64,000 bases of DNA from Falsigemmobacter intermedius (GTDB lineage: Bacteria > Pseudomonadota > Alphaproteobacteria > Rhodobacterales > Rhodobacteraceae). Under the pieces are notes generated by a model. The model searched no databases. It was given only the letters and a program-made list of their open reading frames with translations, and was not told the origin of the DNA. Location: assembly GCF_004054105.1 (NCBI RefSeq), contig NZ_SBLC01000014.1:50094-114093 (forward strand). Reading direction: 5' to 3'. Position numbers and translations under genes: made by a program. Below are positions 53,680-63,505 of this stretch, piece after piece. Within the stretch, counting starts at the first letter, position 1, and every line of letters begins with the position of its first letter.

Positions 53680-54762
53680 TCAGCGGACTTTGAGGGTTGC
53701 GAGGCCGATGAGCGCGAGGATGAGGGCGATGATCCAGAAGCGGATCACGATCTGTGCCTCGCCCCAGCCTTTCTTCTCAAAGTGGTGGTGGATCGGGGCC
53801 ATCAGGAAGACGCGGCGGCCGGTGCGTTTGAAATAGGCGACCTGGATGATGACCGAGAGTGCCTCAACCACAAAGAGGCCGCCGACGATGGCGAGCACAA
53901 TCTCATGTTTGATGCAGACGGCAATCGCCCCCAATGCGCCGCCGAGAGCCAGCGAGCCGGTGTCGCCCATGAAGACCGCAGCCGGAGGGGCGTTGTACCA
54001 CAAAAAGCCAAGGCCGCCGCCGATCAGCGCCGAGCAGAAGATCACCAGCTCACCGGTGCCGGGCACGAAGTGAACTCCAAGATAGCTCGTCAGGTTGGAG
54101 TTGCCCACCACATAGGACATGATGCCGAAGGTGCCGGCCGCAATCATGACCGGCATGATGGCGAGACCGTCGAGGCCGTCGGTGAGGTTGACCGCATTGG
54201 CCGCCCCCACAATAACAATCATGGCAAAGGGTACAAAGAGGATGCTGAGGTTGATCAGCGTGTCTTTCAGGACCGGAACCGCCAGCTGCCCGGTCAGGGC
54301 CGGGGGGTGGTTCACCGCGGCGGCATAGCCCGCGATGGCGGCAACCAGAAGGCCGAGGCCCATCCGGATTTTACCCGAGACGCCTTTGGTGTTCATTTTG
54401 GTCACCTTGGCATAGTCATCGGCAAAGCCGATCAGGCCAAAGGCCAGGGTGACGCCGAGAACGATCCAGACATAGGGATTGTCGAGCCTTGCCCAGAGCA
54501 GGGTGGAGACAATACCGGCCGAGAGGATCAAAAGCCCGCCCATGGTGGGGGTGCCGGCTTTGGAGAAATGGCTTGCCGGGCCGTCATCGCGGATCGGCTG
54601 GCCCTTTTTCTGCTTGCGGCGCAGGAAGTTGATCAGGGGTCGGCCAAAGATGAAGCCGAAGATCAGCGCCGTGAAGAACGCCGCGCCCGCGCGGAAGGTG
54701 ATATAGCGGAAGAGGTTAAAGAGGTCGCCCCCTTCGGAAAACCGCGTCAGTTCGTAAAGCAT
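53680..54762 (-). CDS. mraY: Phospho-N-acetylmuramoyl-pentapeptide transferase
   Basis: Makes lipid I by moving phospho-MurNAc-pentapeptide to undecaprenyl phosphate in the inner membrane. 360 aa, the usual length, with about ten membrane helices. Motifs: [18 protein letters not shown] (about 51-68), [11 protein letters not shown] and the His-rich [12 protein letters not shown] (about 322-333). The start at 54762 gives the standard N-terminus MLYELTRF. It begins 2 bp after the murF stop and is the last gene of this dcw segment. Confidence 0.98.
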   Translation of the reverse strand: MLYELTRFSEGGDLFNLFRYITFRAGAAFFTALIFGFIFGRPLINFLRRKQKKGQPIRDDGPASHFSKAGTPTMGGLLILSAGIVSTLLWARLDNPYVWIVLGVTLAFGLIGFADDYAKVTKMNTKGVSGKIRMGLGLLVAAIAGYAAAVNHPPALTGQLAVPVLKDTLINLSILFVPFAMIVIVGAANAVNLTDGLDGLAIMPVMIAAGTFGIMSYVVGNSNLTSYLGVHFVPGTGELVIFCSALIGGGLGFLWYNAPPAAVFMGDTGSLALGGALGAIAVCIKHEIVLAIVGGLFVVEALSVIIQVAYFKRTGRRVFLMAPIHHHFEKKGWGEAQIVIRFWIIALILALIGLATLKVR

Positions 54763-54764
54763 TC

Positions 54765-56207
54765 TTAACCTTCCGTCTGTCCCTGAGCCGGGGCTTTGCG
54801 CAGGGCGCGCAGCGCCGCGACCACCAGCGAGACCCTGATCCCTTTGGATCCTTTTACCAGCAGCACATCCCCGGCATCGACCAGCTGCGCGGCGCGCGCG
54901 GCCAGTTCGGGTGCCGTGGCCACCCATTCCCCCCGCTGCCGCACCGGCAGCGCTTCATAAAGCGCCCGCATCCGCGGGCCCACACAATGGACGAGATCAA
55001 CCTGCGCCATCCCCGGCAGCCCGGCGATTTCGGCGTGCAGCGCCAGTTCATCGGGCCCGAGTTCCAGCATATCGCCCAGAACGGCAATGCGGCGGCCCTT
55101 CTCAATGCGTCCGATGCCATTGCGCGGTGTGGCCGCCAGCAAAAGGCCGAGGCCCGCTGCCACCGAGGCCGGATTGGCGTTGAACGCATCGTCGATCAGA
55201 TCAAAGCTGAGTGCCTCATCCAGCGGATCAAGGGCAATCTTTTCGCGCATGCCGCGCCCTGCGGGGGGGGCCCAGGTGCCAAGATCCGTGGCGGCGACCG
55301 CCGGATCTGCCCCCATGGCCGCAGCCACAGCGAGTGCGCCGAGGGCATTCACCGCAAAGTGCCGCCCCGGGCTTGCGACTTTGAAGTCCAGCGGGCCGGG
55401 CGGTGTGGCGGCGGTGCCGACGGTAACATCCGGGGTGACGATGGCAGAGGTCAGCGCCCAGGTCGCCTCTCCCTCGCCGAAGGTCACAATGCGGGCAGAG
55501 GCAGCGCGCGCAGCCTCAAGCAGGATCGGCGTCACTTCGAGATCGCCGGGCAGAACGGCGGTGCCCCCCGGCTCAAGTCCTTCACAAATCGCGGCCTTTT
55601 CTGCGGCAATCCCCTCGATGCCGCCAAAGGCGGCCAGATGCGCGGGGGCGACGGTGGTGATCATGACCACATGCGGACGCGCCAGACGTGCCAGGGGCGC
55701 GATCTCTCCGGGGTGGTTCATGCCGATTTCCAGCACCGCCAGATCGGTCTCGCGCGGCATCCGGGCCAGGGTCAGCGGCACGCCCCAGTGATTGTTGTAG
55801 CTCGCCTCCGCCACATGTACCTTCCCCTGAGCCCCCAGCATGACCCGCAGCATCTCTTTGGTCGAGGTTTTCCCGACCGATCCGGTGATCGCGGCGACCT
55901 TTGCATGACTGCGCGCGCGACCGGCGCGGCCCAGATCTTCAAGGCCTCGCAGCACATCACCGACGATCAGAAGCGGTGCATCCGGTGCAACCCCCTCGGG
56001 CCGGCGGGACACAAGGGCGGCGGCGGCCCCCTTCTCCAGCGCCTGCGCCACGAAATCATGACCGTCGCGCTGGTCTTTCAGCGCAACAAAAAGATCGCCG
56101 GGCACAAGGGTCCGGGTGTCGATGGAAATGCCGGTGATCGAGAAATCACGGGTCGCGGTGCCACCCGTGGCGGCGGCGGCCTCATCCGAGGTCCAGAGCG
56201 CTGTCAT
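54765..56207 (-). CDS. murF: UDP-MurNAc-tripeptide D-Ala-D-Ala ligase
   Basis: Adds D-Ala-D-Ala to the muropeptide precursor in the cytoplasm. 480 aa. ATP loop [14 protein letters not shown] (about 109-122), the central domain with [14 protein letters not shown], and [10 protein letters not shown] near the C-terminus. Overlaps murE by 4 bp (ATGA). Confidence 0.97.
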   Translation of the reverse strand: MTALWTSDEAAAATGGTATRDFSITGISIDTRTLVPGDLFVALKDQRDGHDFVAQALEKGAAAALVSRRPEGVAPDAPLLIVGDVLRGLEDLGRAGRARSHAKVAAITGSVGKTSTKEMLRVMLGAQGKVHVAEASYNNHWGVPLTLARMPRETDLAVLEIGMNHPGEIAPLARLARPHVVMITTVAPAHLAAFGGIEGIAAEKAAICEGLEPGGTAVLPGDLEVTPILLEAARAASARIVTFGEGEATWALTSAIVTPDVTVGTAATPPGPLDFKVASPGRHFAVNALGALAVAAAMGADPAVAATDLGTWAPPAGRGMREKIALDPLDEALSFDLIDDAFNANPASVAAGLGLLLAATPRNGIGRIEKGRRIAVLGDMLELGPDELALHAEIAGLPGMAQVDLVHCVGPRMRALYEALPVRQRGEWVATAPELAARAAQLVDAGDVLLVKGSKGIRVSLVVAALRALRKAPAQGQTEG

Positions 56208-57688
56208 ATAAGACCGTCCAGTGCAGCCACGGCGACGCTCGCCTGTTCTGCATCGTCAAAGGGATAGATGTGTCCGGCGATTTCCTGCCCCGTCTCATGG
56301 CCTTTTCCGGCGATCAGAAGGGCATCGCCGGGTTGCAGGGCGTCGACCCCGAGCAGGATTGCCTCGGCCCGGTCGCCGATCTCGGTGGCCTCAGGGCAGC
56401 CTTCGCGGACCTGAGCCCGGATGGCTGCCGGATCTTCTGAGCGCGGGTTGTCGTCAGTGACAAAGACCACATCGGCAAATTCACCCGCCGCACGGCCCAT
56501 CAGCGGGCGCTTGGTTTTATCCCTGTCCCCGCCCGCGCCCATGACCACAATGATCCGCCCCATGACATGCGGGCGCAGCGCCTTCAGCGCGGTGGCTACG
56601 GCATCGGGCGTGTGGGCGTAATCAACATAGACGGCCGCACCGTTGCGGCGCGTGGCGACAAGCTGCATCCGCCCGCGCACGGTGGTCAGCTTCGGCAGGG
56701 CGTCAAAAACCTCATCGGGCTGCGAGCCGGTGGCCAGCGCCAGCCCGGCCGCAACGGCGACATTTCCGGCCTGAAAGCCGCCCACAAGGTTCAGCCGCAG
56801 CTGGCGCGGGGCGCCGTTCCAGGCAAAGCGCACCTCCTGGCCCGTGGCGTCAAAACGCTGGTTCAGAATGCGCAGATCGGCGTCGGGATGCGTGCCGGTG
56901 CGCAGAAGCGCCAGACCGCGATCCACGGCCGCATCGGCCATGCGCCGCCCCTCGGGGCTGTCGATATCGACGACCGCCACGCCCTCATCGGGCAAAAGCC
57001 GCGTGAAGAGGCCCAGTTTCGCCTGGAAATACCCCTCCATCGTGCCGTGATAATCCAGGTGGTCCTGCGTGAGATTGGTAAAGCCCGCAGCCGAAAGGCG
57101 CACCCCTTCCAGGCGGCGCTGATCGAGCCCGTGCGATGAGGCTTCCATCGCGCCGTAGCCGATGCCCTCTGCCGCGATCTCGGCGAGCAGCCGGTGCAGC
57201 GTGATCGGCTCTGGCGTGGTGTGCCCGGAAGGCGCGCTGAAATCGCCTTCCACGCCGGTGGTGCCGATATTGACCGCCGCATGGCCGAGCGCCTGCCAGA
57301 GCTGGCGGGTGAAGGAGGCCACGGAGGTTTTGCCATTGGTGCCCGTCACCGCCACCATGGTCGCAGGCTGGCTGCCCGACCAGAGCGCAGCCGCATGGGC
57401 CAGCACTTCGCGGGGGTCTTCGGCCAGAACCACAGCCGCCTCGGGATAGGCGGCCAGCGCCTCTGCTGCGAGCTTCGCCCCCGCGGCATCGGTCAGGACG
57501 GCCCCGGCGCCCATGCGCAGCGCGGTCGGAATGAACTCAGCCCCATGGATACGGCTGCCGGGAAGTGCCGCAAAGAGATAGCCCTGCTTCACAAGACGGC
57601 TGTCAACCGCCAGCCCGGTGATGCGCGTCTCGCGCCCGCCCCTGGCCGCAAGACCTAAATCTGCAAGGCTCCGGCTTTCGGCTGTCAT
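56204..57688 (-). CDS. murE: UDP-MurNAc-tripeptide synthetase, meso-diaminopimelate adding
   Basis: Adds the third amino acid to the muropeptide. 494 aa. ATP loop VTGTNGKTSVASF (about 113-125), MEASSHGLDQRR, and the specificity motif DNPR (about 413-416), which is characteristic of enzymes adding meso-diaminopimelate, so this organism has ordinary Gram-negative peptidoglycan. It follows ftsI by 30 bp. Confidence 0.98.
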   Translation of the reverse strand: MTAESRSLADLGLAARGGRETRITGLAVDSRLVKQGYLFAALPGSRIHGAEFIPTALRMGAGAVLTDAAGAKLAAEALAAYPEAAVVLAEDPREVLAHAAALWSGSQPATMVAVTGTNGKTSVASFTRQLWQALGHAAVNIGTTGVEGDFSAPSGHTTPEPITLHRLLAEIAAEGIGYGAMEASSHGLDQRRLEGVRLSAAGFTNLTQDHLDYHGTMEGYFQAKLGLFTRLLPDEGVAVVDIDSPEGRRMADAAVDRGLALLRTGTHPDADLRILNQRFDATGQEVRFAWNGAPRQLRLNLVGGFQAGNVAVAAGLALATGSQPDEVFDALPKLTTVRGRMQLVATRRNGAAVYVDYAHTPDAVATALKALRPHVMGRIIVVMGAGGDRDKTKRPLMGRAAGEFADVVFVTDDNPRSEDPAAIRAQVREGCPEATEIGDRAEAILLGVDALQPGDALLIAGKGHETGQEIAGHIYPFDDAEQASVAVAALDGLI

Positions 57689-57718
57689 AAGGCCCTCCTG
57701 CGTGCGCGCAGATCAGTT

Positions 57719-59506
57719 TCAGTTACGCACCGCTGTTACAGCGGTTGGTGCGGGGGCTTCAACCTCTGCCGGACGCAGACCCAGCAGCGGTGCAATTCTG
57801 CGCACAACTTCGCCGGTCACCGGAACAGCGGTCCAGCCCGCCGTGCGGCGCGCAATGGTGCCGCTGGTTTCCACCGGCTCATCAAGCGAGATGATGATGA
57901 CATAACGCGGATCATCCATCGGGAAGGCACCGGCGAAATTCGCCATAACCTTGTCTTTGTAATAGCCGCCCGTCGGCTTTTGCTTATCTGCCGTGCCGGT
58001 TTTACCGCCCAGAAGATAGCCCGGCACCTCCGCCATTTTGGCCGAGCCGCGCACCACCACCTGGCGCAGAATCTCGCGCATCTGATCCGACGTGCGCGCG
58101 GATATGACCTGCGCCATCTGCGGCGCGGGCCCCTCGCGCTTCAAAAGCGTCGGCTGCACGGCATATCCGCCGTTGACGAGGGTCGCATAGCCTGCTGCCA
58201 GGTGGATCGCACTGGCGGACAGACCATGCCCGTAGGAAATGGTGGCCGAATGGATGTCGGACCAGCGCTTGGGCACCAGCGGGCGCGCCCGCCCGGCCTC
58301 AGACACCTCAACCCCCGTTACATCCAGAAAGCCCAGCTCTTTCAGGAACGCCTGCTGGCGGGTCGCGCCGATCTGCTGGATCAGCCGCGTGGTGCCGATG
58401 TTGGAGGATTTGGTCATGATGTCCGTCACCGACAGCGCCGGGCCGTAGTTACGGAAATCCCGGATGCGGAAGCGGCCAAGCTGCATCGGCCCCTGGGTGT
58501 TGATCATCGTATTGGGATTGGTCAGCCCCAGCTCCAGCGACTGCGCCACCGGAAAGGCTTTCATCACCGAGCCCAGCTCATAGACGCCCTGGATCGCCCG
58601 GTTGAACAGCGGGCTGTCAGCCGGATCCCCGCTGACCGGCAGCGGCGGACGGTTGTTGGGGTCGAAATCCGGCAGCGAGACCATGGAGATGATCTCGCCG
58701 TTCTTCGCATCCATCAAAATCCCGGCCGCGCCTTTGGCGTTGAGAAGCTTCATCCCCGCATGCAGCACCTCGGCGAAAGCGGCCTGAACCGAAAGATCAA
58801 TCGACAGCTGCAGCGGCTGATCGAGCAGCGCGGGATCGCGCAGGCGCTCATCCAGCGTCTTTTCAATGCCGGCAACCCCGATCACTTCGGCGGAATGCAC
58901 CCCCTCATCGCCAAAACGGGTGCCGCCCAGCACATGGGCGGCCAGCTTGCCATTGGGGTAAAGGCGCATCTCACGCGGGCCAAAAAGCAGACCCGGCTCA
59001 CCGATGTCGTGGACCGCCTGAACCTGCTCGGGCGAGAGCGTGCGTTTGAGCCAGAGGAAGGCGGAGCCGGAGGTGAACTGCTTGAGGAGTTTCTCCTCAT
59101 CCATCTCGGGGAAAATCTTTGCCAGTTCTCGGGCCGCGCGCGGCGCATCGACCATATCGCGCGGATGCGAATAAAGCGCATGGGTGACCATATTGGTCGC
59201 CAGCACATGGCCGTTGCGATCGACAATATCGGCGCGCTGCGCCTGGATACCCTTGCCCGCGACAGAGGCGCGGGGCTCTTCCGGCTCGGTGCCCGCCAGC
59301 ACGGCCATGCGGATACCCACGGTCATAAAGGCCGCGCAGAAGGCCATGACCAGCAGCAAAAGCCGCCCCTCGGCGCGCTTGCGGGCCTTGTCGCGCAGCA
59401 CCTCATGGCGGGCGCGCAGGTTATCGGCCTCAATCACATCCGGGTTTTCGCCCGTCTCACGGGCGCGCAGGATACGGGCAAGCGGGCGAAGCGGCGTGCG
59501 GATCAC
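57719..59506 (-). CDS. ftsI: Division transpeptidase FtsI (PBP3)
   Basis: Cross-links septal peptidoglycan. 595 aa. One N-terminal membrane segment (LLLLVMAFCAAFMTVGIRMAVL), a non-catalytic dimerisation domain, and the transpeptidase with SVMK (nucleophile Ser, in ELGSVMKAFPVA), SSN (TKSSNIGT) and KTG (GGKTGTADK). The GTG start overlaps the ftsL stop (GTGA), so translation is coupled. Confidence 0.97.
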   Translation of the reverse strand: MIRTPLRPLARILRARETGENPDVIEADNLRARHEVLRDKARKRAEGRLLLLVMAFCAAFMTVGIRMAVLAGTEPEEPRASVAGKGIQAQRADIVDRNGHVLATNMVTHALYSHPRDMVDAPRAARELAKIFPEMDEEKLLKQFTSGSAFLWLKRTLSPEQVQAVHDIGEPGLLFGPREMRLYPNGKLAAHVLGGTRFGDEGVHSAEVIGVAGIEKTLDERLRDPALLDQPLQLSIDLSVQAAFAEVLHAGMKLLNAKGAAGILMDAKNGEIISMVSLPDFDPNNRPPLPVSGDPADSPLFNRAIQGVYELGSVMKAFPVAQSLELGLTNPNTMINTQGPMQLGRFRIRDFRNYGPALSVTDIMTKSSNIGTTRLIQQIGATRQQAFLKELGFLDVTGVEVSEAGRARPLVPKRWSDIHSATISYGHGLSASAIHLAAGYATLVNGGYAVQPTLLKREGPAPQMAQVISARTSDQMREILRQVVVRGSAKMAEVPGYLLGGKTGTADKQKPTGGYYKDKVMANFAGAFPMDDPRYVIIISLDEPVETSGTIARRTAGWTAVPVTGEVVRRIAPLLGLRPAEVEAPAPTAVTAVRN

Positions 59507-59856
59507 GGCAGGATCTCCCCGGAAGTGTCAGGCTGTTCAGAGACGAGCGTGGTGTCTTCAAGCGGCGGCTCGGGCGGCATGGGAAGCTGGGCTGCCCGGG
59601 CGAACTGCTCGGGCTGCATCGGCAAAAGCCCGAGACGGTCGAAATTGGCAGCCACCAGTTCGGCCAGCCGGTCGGGGCGGTTCTGATAGGCCCATTCCGC
59701 GTTCTGCAGCGCAATGGCTTCCTGCAGACGGCGGATTTCGCGGGTCAGACGGTTCGCCTCGCGCACCGAAAGCTTGGTGGCGTAGTTTTCACGATAGGCC
59801 CAGAAGCCGGAAGCAAGCATAGCCAGAAGCGAAACAATAACCACCAGCGTCCGCAT
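59503..59856 (-). CDS. ftsL: Cell division protein FtsL
   Basis: Small bitopic protein of the divisome. 117 aa. One membrane segment (LVVIVSLLAMLASGFWAY, about 4-21) followed by a coiled-coil (REANRLTREIRRLQEAIALQNAEW, about 32-55). FtsL is poorly conserved, so the call depends on this layout and its place between rsmH and ftsI. The start at 59856 is 4 nt past the rsmH stop. Confidence 0.9.
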   Translation of the reverse strand: MRTLVVIVSLLAMLASGFWAYRENYATKLSVREANRLTREIRRLQEAIALQNAEWAYQNRPDRLAELVAANFDRLGLLPMQPEQFARAAQLPMPPEPPLEDTTLVSEQPDTSGEILP

Positions 59857-59860
59857 GTGA

Positions 59861-60862
59861 TCAGCGCCCTTTCCGCCTGCCGCCCGTTGCACCCGATTTC
59901 AGCCCCGGCACGCCGATGGTTGCCGGATCAACCGGACCCGCCGGAGCCTCGGTCCGCCGCCCGATGCGCAGAAGCGCCGAACGCGAGCGCGGGTTCATCT
60001 CCAGCTCATCGTCATCGGCCCCGACGGCCTTGCGGGTCAGAATGTCAAAGCGCGCGGCCTCGGAAGGACCACCGGGCGCATAGCGGTTGCCCCCGCCGTC
60101 ACGGCCTGAGCGCTCCTGGAAAAAGCGCTTCACGATGCGGTCTTCCAGCGAGTGGAAGGTCACCACCGCCAAAAGGCCACCGGGTTTGAGCGCGCGTTCC
60201 GCCGCCATCAGCCCTTCGACCAGCTGCTCAAATTCCGTATTCACCGCAATGCGCAGCGCCTGGAAGCTGCGGGTCGCCGGATGGCTTTGCCCCGGCTTCG
60301 GGCGCGGCAGGCAGGAGGAGACGATCGCCGCCAGATGCGCCGTCGTCGTGATCGGCCCCTTGCCGCGTTCCGCCACAATCGCCCGCGCAATACGGCGCGA
60401 GGCACGTTCTTCGCCGTAGTGATAAAGAATGTCGGCGATCATCTCTTCTTCGGCCTCATTGACCAGATCCGCCGCGCTTTGACCTTCGCTGCTCATCCGC
60501 ATGTCCAGGGGACCATCGCGCAGGAAGGAAAATCCGCGCTCCGCCAGATCAAGCTGCATCGACGAGACGCCCAGATCGAGCACCACACCGTCGAGCTTTT
60601 CGCCCGCGTGTTCATCCAGATCCGAGAAGGTGCCCTGCACCAGCCGCAGACGGCCGTTATATTCGCCGATCCAGGGCGCGGCCATTTCATGGGCCAGCGG
60701 ATCGCGGTCAACGCCGATCACCTGATCCGCGCCGGCTTCCAGCAGACGACGGCTGTAGCCGCCCGCACCAAAGGTGCCGTCGAGCCAGACGCCTTTGATC
60801 GGCGCGCAGAGTTTCAGGATCGGCTCAATGAGAACCGGAATATGTGGTGACGTATCCGTCAT
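59861..60862 (-). CDS. rsmH: 16S rRNA (cytosine-1402-N4) methyltransferase
   Basis: Methylates C1402 of 16S rRNA. 333 aa. SAM-binding [18 protein letters not shown] (about 28-45), [12 protein letters not shown] and [12 protein letters not shown], with the substrate segment [16 protein letters not shown]. The start at 60862 ([11 protein letters not shown]) is the family N-terminus; the upstream in-frame codons are rejected. 51 bp separates it from mraZ. Confidence 0.97.
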   Translation of the reverse strand: MTDTSPHIPVLIEPILKLCAPIKGVWLDGTFGAGGYSRRLLEAGADQVIGVDRDPLAHEMAAPWIGEYNGRLRLVQGTFSDLDEHAGEKLDGVVLDLGVSSMQLDLAERGFSFLRDGPLDMRMSSEGQSAADLVNEAEEEMIADILYHYGEERASRRIARAIVAERGKGPITTTAHLAAIVSSCLPRPKPGQSHPATRSFQALRIAVNTEFEQLVEGLMAAERALKPGGLLAVVTFHSLEDRIVKRFFQERSGRDGGGNRYAPGGPSEAARFDILTRKAVGADDDELEMNPRSRSALLRIGRRTEAPAGPVDPATIGVPGLKSGATGGRRKGR

Positions 60863-60913
60863 GCTGCCCCTCCGGGGTGCAAGCCTGCGATGGGACAAGA
60901 GGGGCGCATCGGC

Positions 60914-61426
60914 TCAGCTCTCTGCCGCAGGCGGGAGCATGCTGAGGATATTGCCGCTGCCACCGGCCATACGGGCCCGTGCGGCGGCCAGCTTGCGGCC
61001 CCGTTCAGCTTCAAATTCTTCCGGTGACCAGAGGCGAAACAGATCCAGTGAACCGGCAAAAACGGCCTCGCCCCCTTCGCGGGGCAGGCCGATGTGATCG
61101 CGCAGACGCTGGGCAAGAATGGTCCGGCCATCGCCGTCCACTTCCACAACCTCAGAGCCTGCAACATAAAACAGCTCAAGGATCTCGCGCTCATCCGAGC
61201 CCTCAGGCAGCAGCGCGATCCGGTTGAGAAGTTTATCAAAAGCTTTGATCGGATAGATGTCGAGGCAGCGCCGCTCGGGGTTGCCATAGACCACGCGCAT
61301 CCGCACGCGTTTACCTTCCGGGGTGAAGTCAGGATCGCCGCTTTCCAGCACCCTGCGAAAATCAGCGGGAATGGAGACGCGCCCCTTCCCGTCAATCCGC
61401 TGGGTGATCGTGCCGGAAAAATGCAC
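60914..61426 (-). CDS. mraZ: Transcriptional regulator MraZ
   Basis: Octameric DNA-binding protein encoded at the head of dcw clusters, often repressing its own operon. 170 aa, slightly long because of a C-terminal tail. Two AbrB-like domains: IDGKGRVSIPADFRRVL (about 11-27) and VDGDGRTILAQRLRDHIGL (about 96-114). A ribosome-binding AAGGGAC lies 12 nt upstream. Its 5' leader contains a terminator (see the UpsM-like entry). Confidence 0.96.
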   Translation of the reverse strand: MHFSGTITQRIDGKGRVSIPADFRRVLESGDPDFTPEGKRVRMRVVYGNPERRCLDIYPIKAFDKLLNRIALLPEGSDEREILELFYVAGSEVVEVDGDGRTILAQRLRDHIGLPREGGEAVFAGSLDLFRLWSPEEFEAERGRKLAAARARMAGGSGNILSMLPPAAES

Positions 61427-61481
61427 GCGCTGTCCCTTCGTCCCTCACCTGCCGCACGCCTCAGGGCGTTTGGCAACCTGG

Positions 61482-61508
61482 AAATAAAACAGCGGACCGA
61501 GCCGCTGC
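61482..61508 (-). terminator. Internal terminator in the mraZ leader
   Basis: On the minus strand CAGCGG (61507-61502), loop CTCGGT, CCGCTG (61495-61490), then TTTTATTT. It lies 56 nt before the mraZ start, inside the transcript that must read into the cluster. Confidence 0.85.
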
Positions 61509-61735
61509 CACTGCCCGATCCGCCGTCTTCTGTCCCGTTTCCGGGGAGACCCGCTGGGCCGCACCTGGGGGGGGTCTTCTGCTCGCTGGCCCGTCGGGTT
61601 CTTGTTCTTGCCCGGAAAATGGGGGCGCCTGTGAAACCTGCCTCAGGTTCGGGGTTATTCGGCTCCCCTTAATCACTGCTCCCGTCTCCGGTTGACCTAT
61701 GGATGCCATGGATCACCACGGACCGACAAGGGGGA
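61482..61735 (-). ncRNA. upsM: UpsM-like sRNA from the mraZ 5' leader (5' end uncertain)
   Basis: In Rhodobacter sphaeroides an abundant sRNA, UpsM, comes from the mraZ 5' UTR by partial termination and RNase E processing. The same layout is seen here: a 0.67-kb gene-free region upstream of mraZ ends in a Rho-independent terminator at 61490-61507, and further stems lie upstream (AACCTG/CAGGTT at 61635-61649; AGACCC/GGGTCT around 61548-61579). I could not fix the promoter, so the 5' end given is approximate. Identity rests on position and terminator, not on sequence comparison. Confidence 0.65.
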
Positions 61736-61854
61736 TTATGGACCTGCATGGAACTATGCGGGGAAAACTGCCGCGACATTCCGACTCGGGAGAGAGTCGT
61801 TTCAGAATTTCCAGGCGAAGCCGCTCTGAAGAAACACAATATCCAGGCGCTTCC

Positions 61855-61863
61855 TGTGGATAA
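61855..61863 (-). promoter_or_regulatory. Perfect DnaA box upstream of mraZ
   Basis: TTATCCACA on the minus strand (TGTGGATAA on plus), the consensus DnaA box. A weak sigma-70-like pair TTTATC-N17-TATTGT on the minus strand overlaps it. The remainder of 61710-62000 shows no gene. Confidence 0.7.
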
Positions 61864-62008
61864 AAAAGTTCCAAGAATTTCCACGGACTTGCAAATCTGT
61901 CACAGGCAAGCGGCGCTCGCGTCGGATCAGAACAGGAACACGCCGGGGATCACATCCGAATCACTCCCGGACACGGCGCGGTGATCCGACCTGACGGGCA
62001 GAATGAGC

Positions 62009-62043
62009 TGCGCCCGCAGGCTCATGAGAGCACTGCGGGCGCA
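62009..62043 (-). terminator. Hairpin after mrp
   Basis: TGCGCCCGCAG and CTGCGGGCGCA form a perfect 11-bp stem with a 13-nt loop, 50 nt after the mrp stop. No T-run follows, so it may protect the 3' end or act as a Rho-dependent stop signal. Confidence 0.6.
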
Positions 62044-62092
62044 AATTCAGATCAGAGTTCCATGAAATCCCAAGAGCGGGGGTAACCGGTAG

Positions 62093-63160
62093 TCAGGCAA
62101 CCCCATCCGCGATCAGGCGCTGTGCAAGCCGCGCATAGGCACGCGACACCGGCCCGTCGCCTGCGGCAATCGGGGTTCCGGCATCACCGGCCAGACGCAC
62201 ATCAAGGCTGATCGGAATTTCGCCAAGGAAGGGCAGCCCTTCACGCTCCGCCTCAGCGCGCACGCCGCCGTGACCAAAGATATGCGCCTCATGTCCGCAG
62301 TTCTCGCAGACATACATCGACATATTCTCAATCAGACCGGCCACCGGTGTCTTCAGGGTGTCAAACATCTTCAGCGCCTTGCGCGCGTCGATCAGTGCCA
62401 CGTCCTGCGGCGTCGAGACGACCACCGCTGCCGTCACCGGATAGCGCTGGCAGAGGGTCAGCTGCACATCGCCCGTCCCCGGCGGCAGATCGACCACCAG
62501 CACATCGAGTTCGCCCCAGGCCACCTGCCCCAGCATCTGCTGCAGCGCGCCCATCAGCATCGGGCCGCGCCAGATCACGGCATCGCCCTCTTTAAGCATG
62601 AGGCCGATCGACATCAGCGTCACGCCATGGGCGTGCAGCGGCAGGATGGTTTTACCATCGGGCGAAGCGGGACGCTGATTGACGCCCATCATCCGCGGCT
62701 GACTGGGACCGTAGATATCCGCATCGAGCAGACCCACGCGGCGCCCCTGCTTTGCGAGAGCCACCGCGAGGTTTGACGAAACGGTGGATTTCCCCACGCC
62801 GCCTTTGCCCGAGCCCACGGCCAGAATCCGCGCAACCCCCGGCACGGGCTGCGGTCCGCCCTGCTGCGGCGTCGGATGGCGCCCGATCTTCAGATCCGGC
62901 GGCGGCGCTTTGCCGGCAGGGGCCGTCATCACAATAGAGACCGCCTTTACTCCCGGCAGGGCCAGAAGCGCCGCTTTGGCCTGAGCCTCCACAGGCGCCA
63001 GCAGCCCCGCGGTTGCCGCATCCGCCACTTCCAGTACGAAGCGAATCTCGCCGTCCTGAACCTGCAAAGCCCGGATCAGATCGCGCGACACCAGATCGCC
63101 GCCTCCCGGAAGGGAGATTCGCGACAGAACCCCCAAAACCTCGTCGCGCGTCACCGCCAT
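62093..63160 (-). CDS. mrp: Iron-sulfur carrier P-loop ATPase Mrp/ApbC
   Basis: Delivers Fe-S clusters to apoproteins. 355 aa. N-terminal DUF59/MIP18-like domain (about 1-85), then the deviant Walker A GSGKGGVGKST (about 118-128), DADIYGPSQPRMMG, VVDLPPGTGDVQL, and the cluster-binding cysteines in CENCGH (about 285-290). The start at 63160 (MAVTRDEVL) is the family N-terminus. It is transcribed toward the dcw leader. Confidence 0.95.
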   Translation of the reverse strand: MAVTRDEVLGVLSRISLPGGGDLVSRDLIRALQVQDGEIRFVLEVADAATAGLLAPVEAQAKAALLALPGVKAVSIVMTAPAGKAPPPDLKIGRHPTPQQGGPQPVPGVARILAVGSGKGGVGKSTVSSNLAVALAKQGRRVGLLDADIYGPSQPRMMGVNQRPASPDGKTILPLHAHGVTLMSIGLMLKEGDAVIWRGPMLMGALQQMLGQVAWGELDVLVVDLPPGTGDVQLTLCQRYPVTAAVVVSTPQDVALIDARKALKMFDTLKTPVAGLIENMSMYVCENCGHEAHIFGHGGVRAEAEREGLPFLGEIPISLDVRLAGDAGTPIAAGDGPVSRAYARLAQRLIADGVA

Positions 63161-63505
63161 GATCGGAACTCCTGTTGTCTTCGGTCTGACCACTCACCTT
63201 TTACGAATATTTCCCCGAAACCGCCAGTGAGAGAACAAATGCCTCCCGCCATGCCGCAGCACAGCATAAATGACCCATGCTGCTGTGCAGCGAAAATCAT
63301 GAACCGCTCAAAACCTGTGCGAATCCTAATATTTCAAGTGCATATACCCCCAATGAGCCATGCGTCTGGCGCAACGCGGCGTTGCCGGGAGCGGCTATTG
63401 TGCAATTGCAGCAAATGGGTCAAATAGGGTTCACCGGCAGGCAACGAGCCGTCGGGCACCAGATGTTAAGACTTTCGTTGAAACAGTAACCGACCGGACC
63501 CTGAC
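63161..63505. promoter_or_regulatory. Divergent intergenic region mrp/DUF1127 (345 bp)
   Basis: No gene recognised. It holds the divergent promoters. Seen are an inverted repeat GCAACGC-G-GCGTTGC (63371-63385) and the palindrome TGCAATTGCA (63401-63410), both on the DUF1127 side. In Rhodobacter the equivalent promoter depends on RpoHI/RpoHII; I could not place a convincing -35/-10 pair here. Confidence 0.45.

Noticed and set aside
55262..55270. G8 run within murF and the similar G8 run at 61566-61573 as phase-variable tracts
   Set aside because: murF is in frame across the run and the leader run is non-coding; eight bases is near what a high-GC genome gives by chance.
61703..61984. 93-aa plus-strand frame in the mraZ leader
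   Set aside because: No ribosome binding site or known domain, and it lies over the leader and DnaA box region, which is better explained as regulatory DNA.
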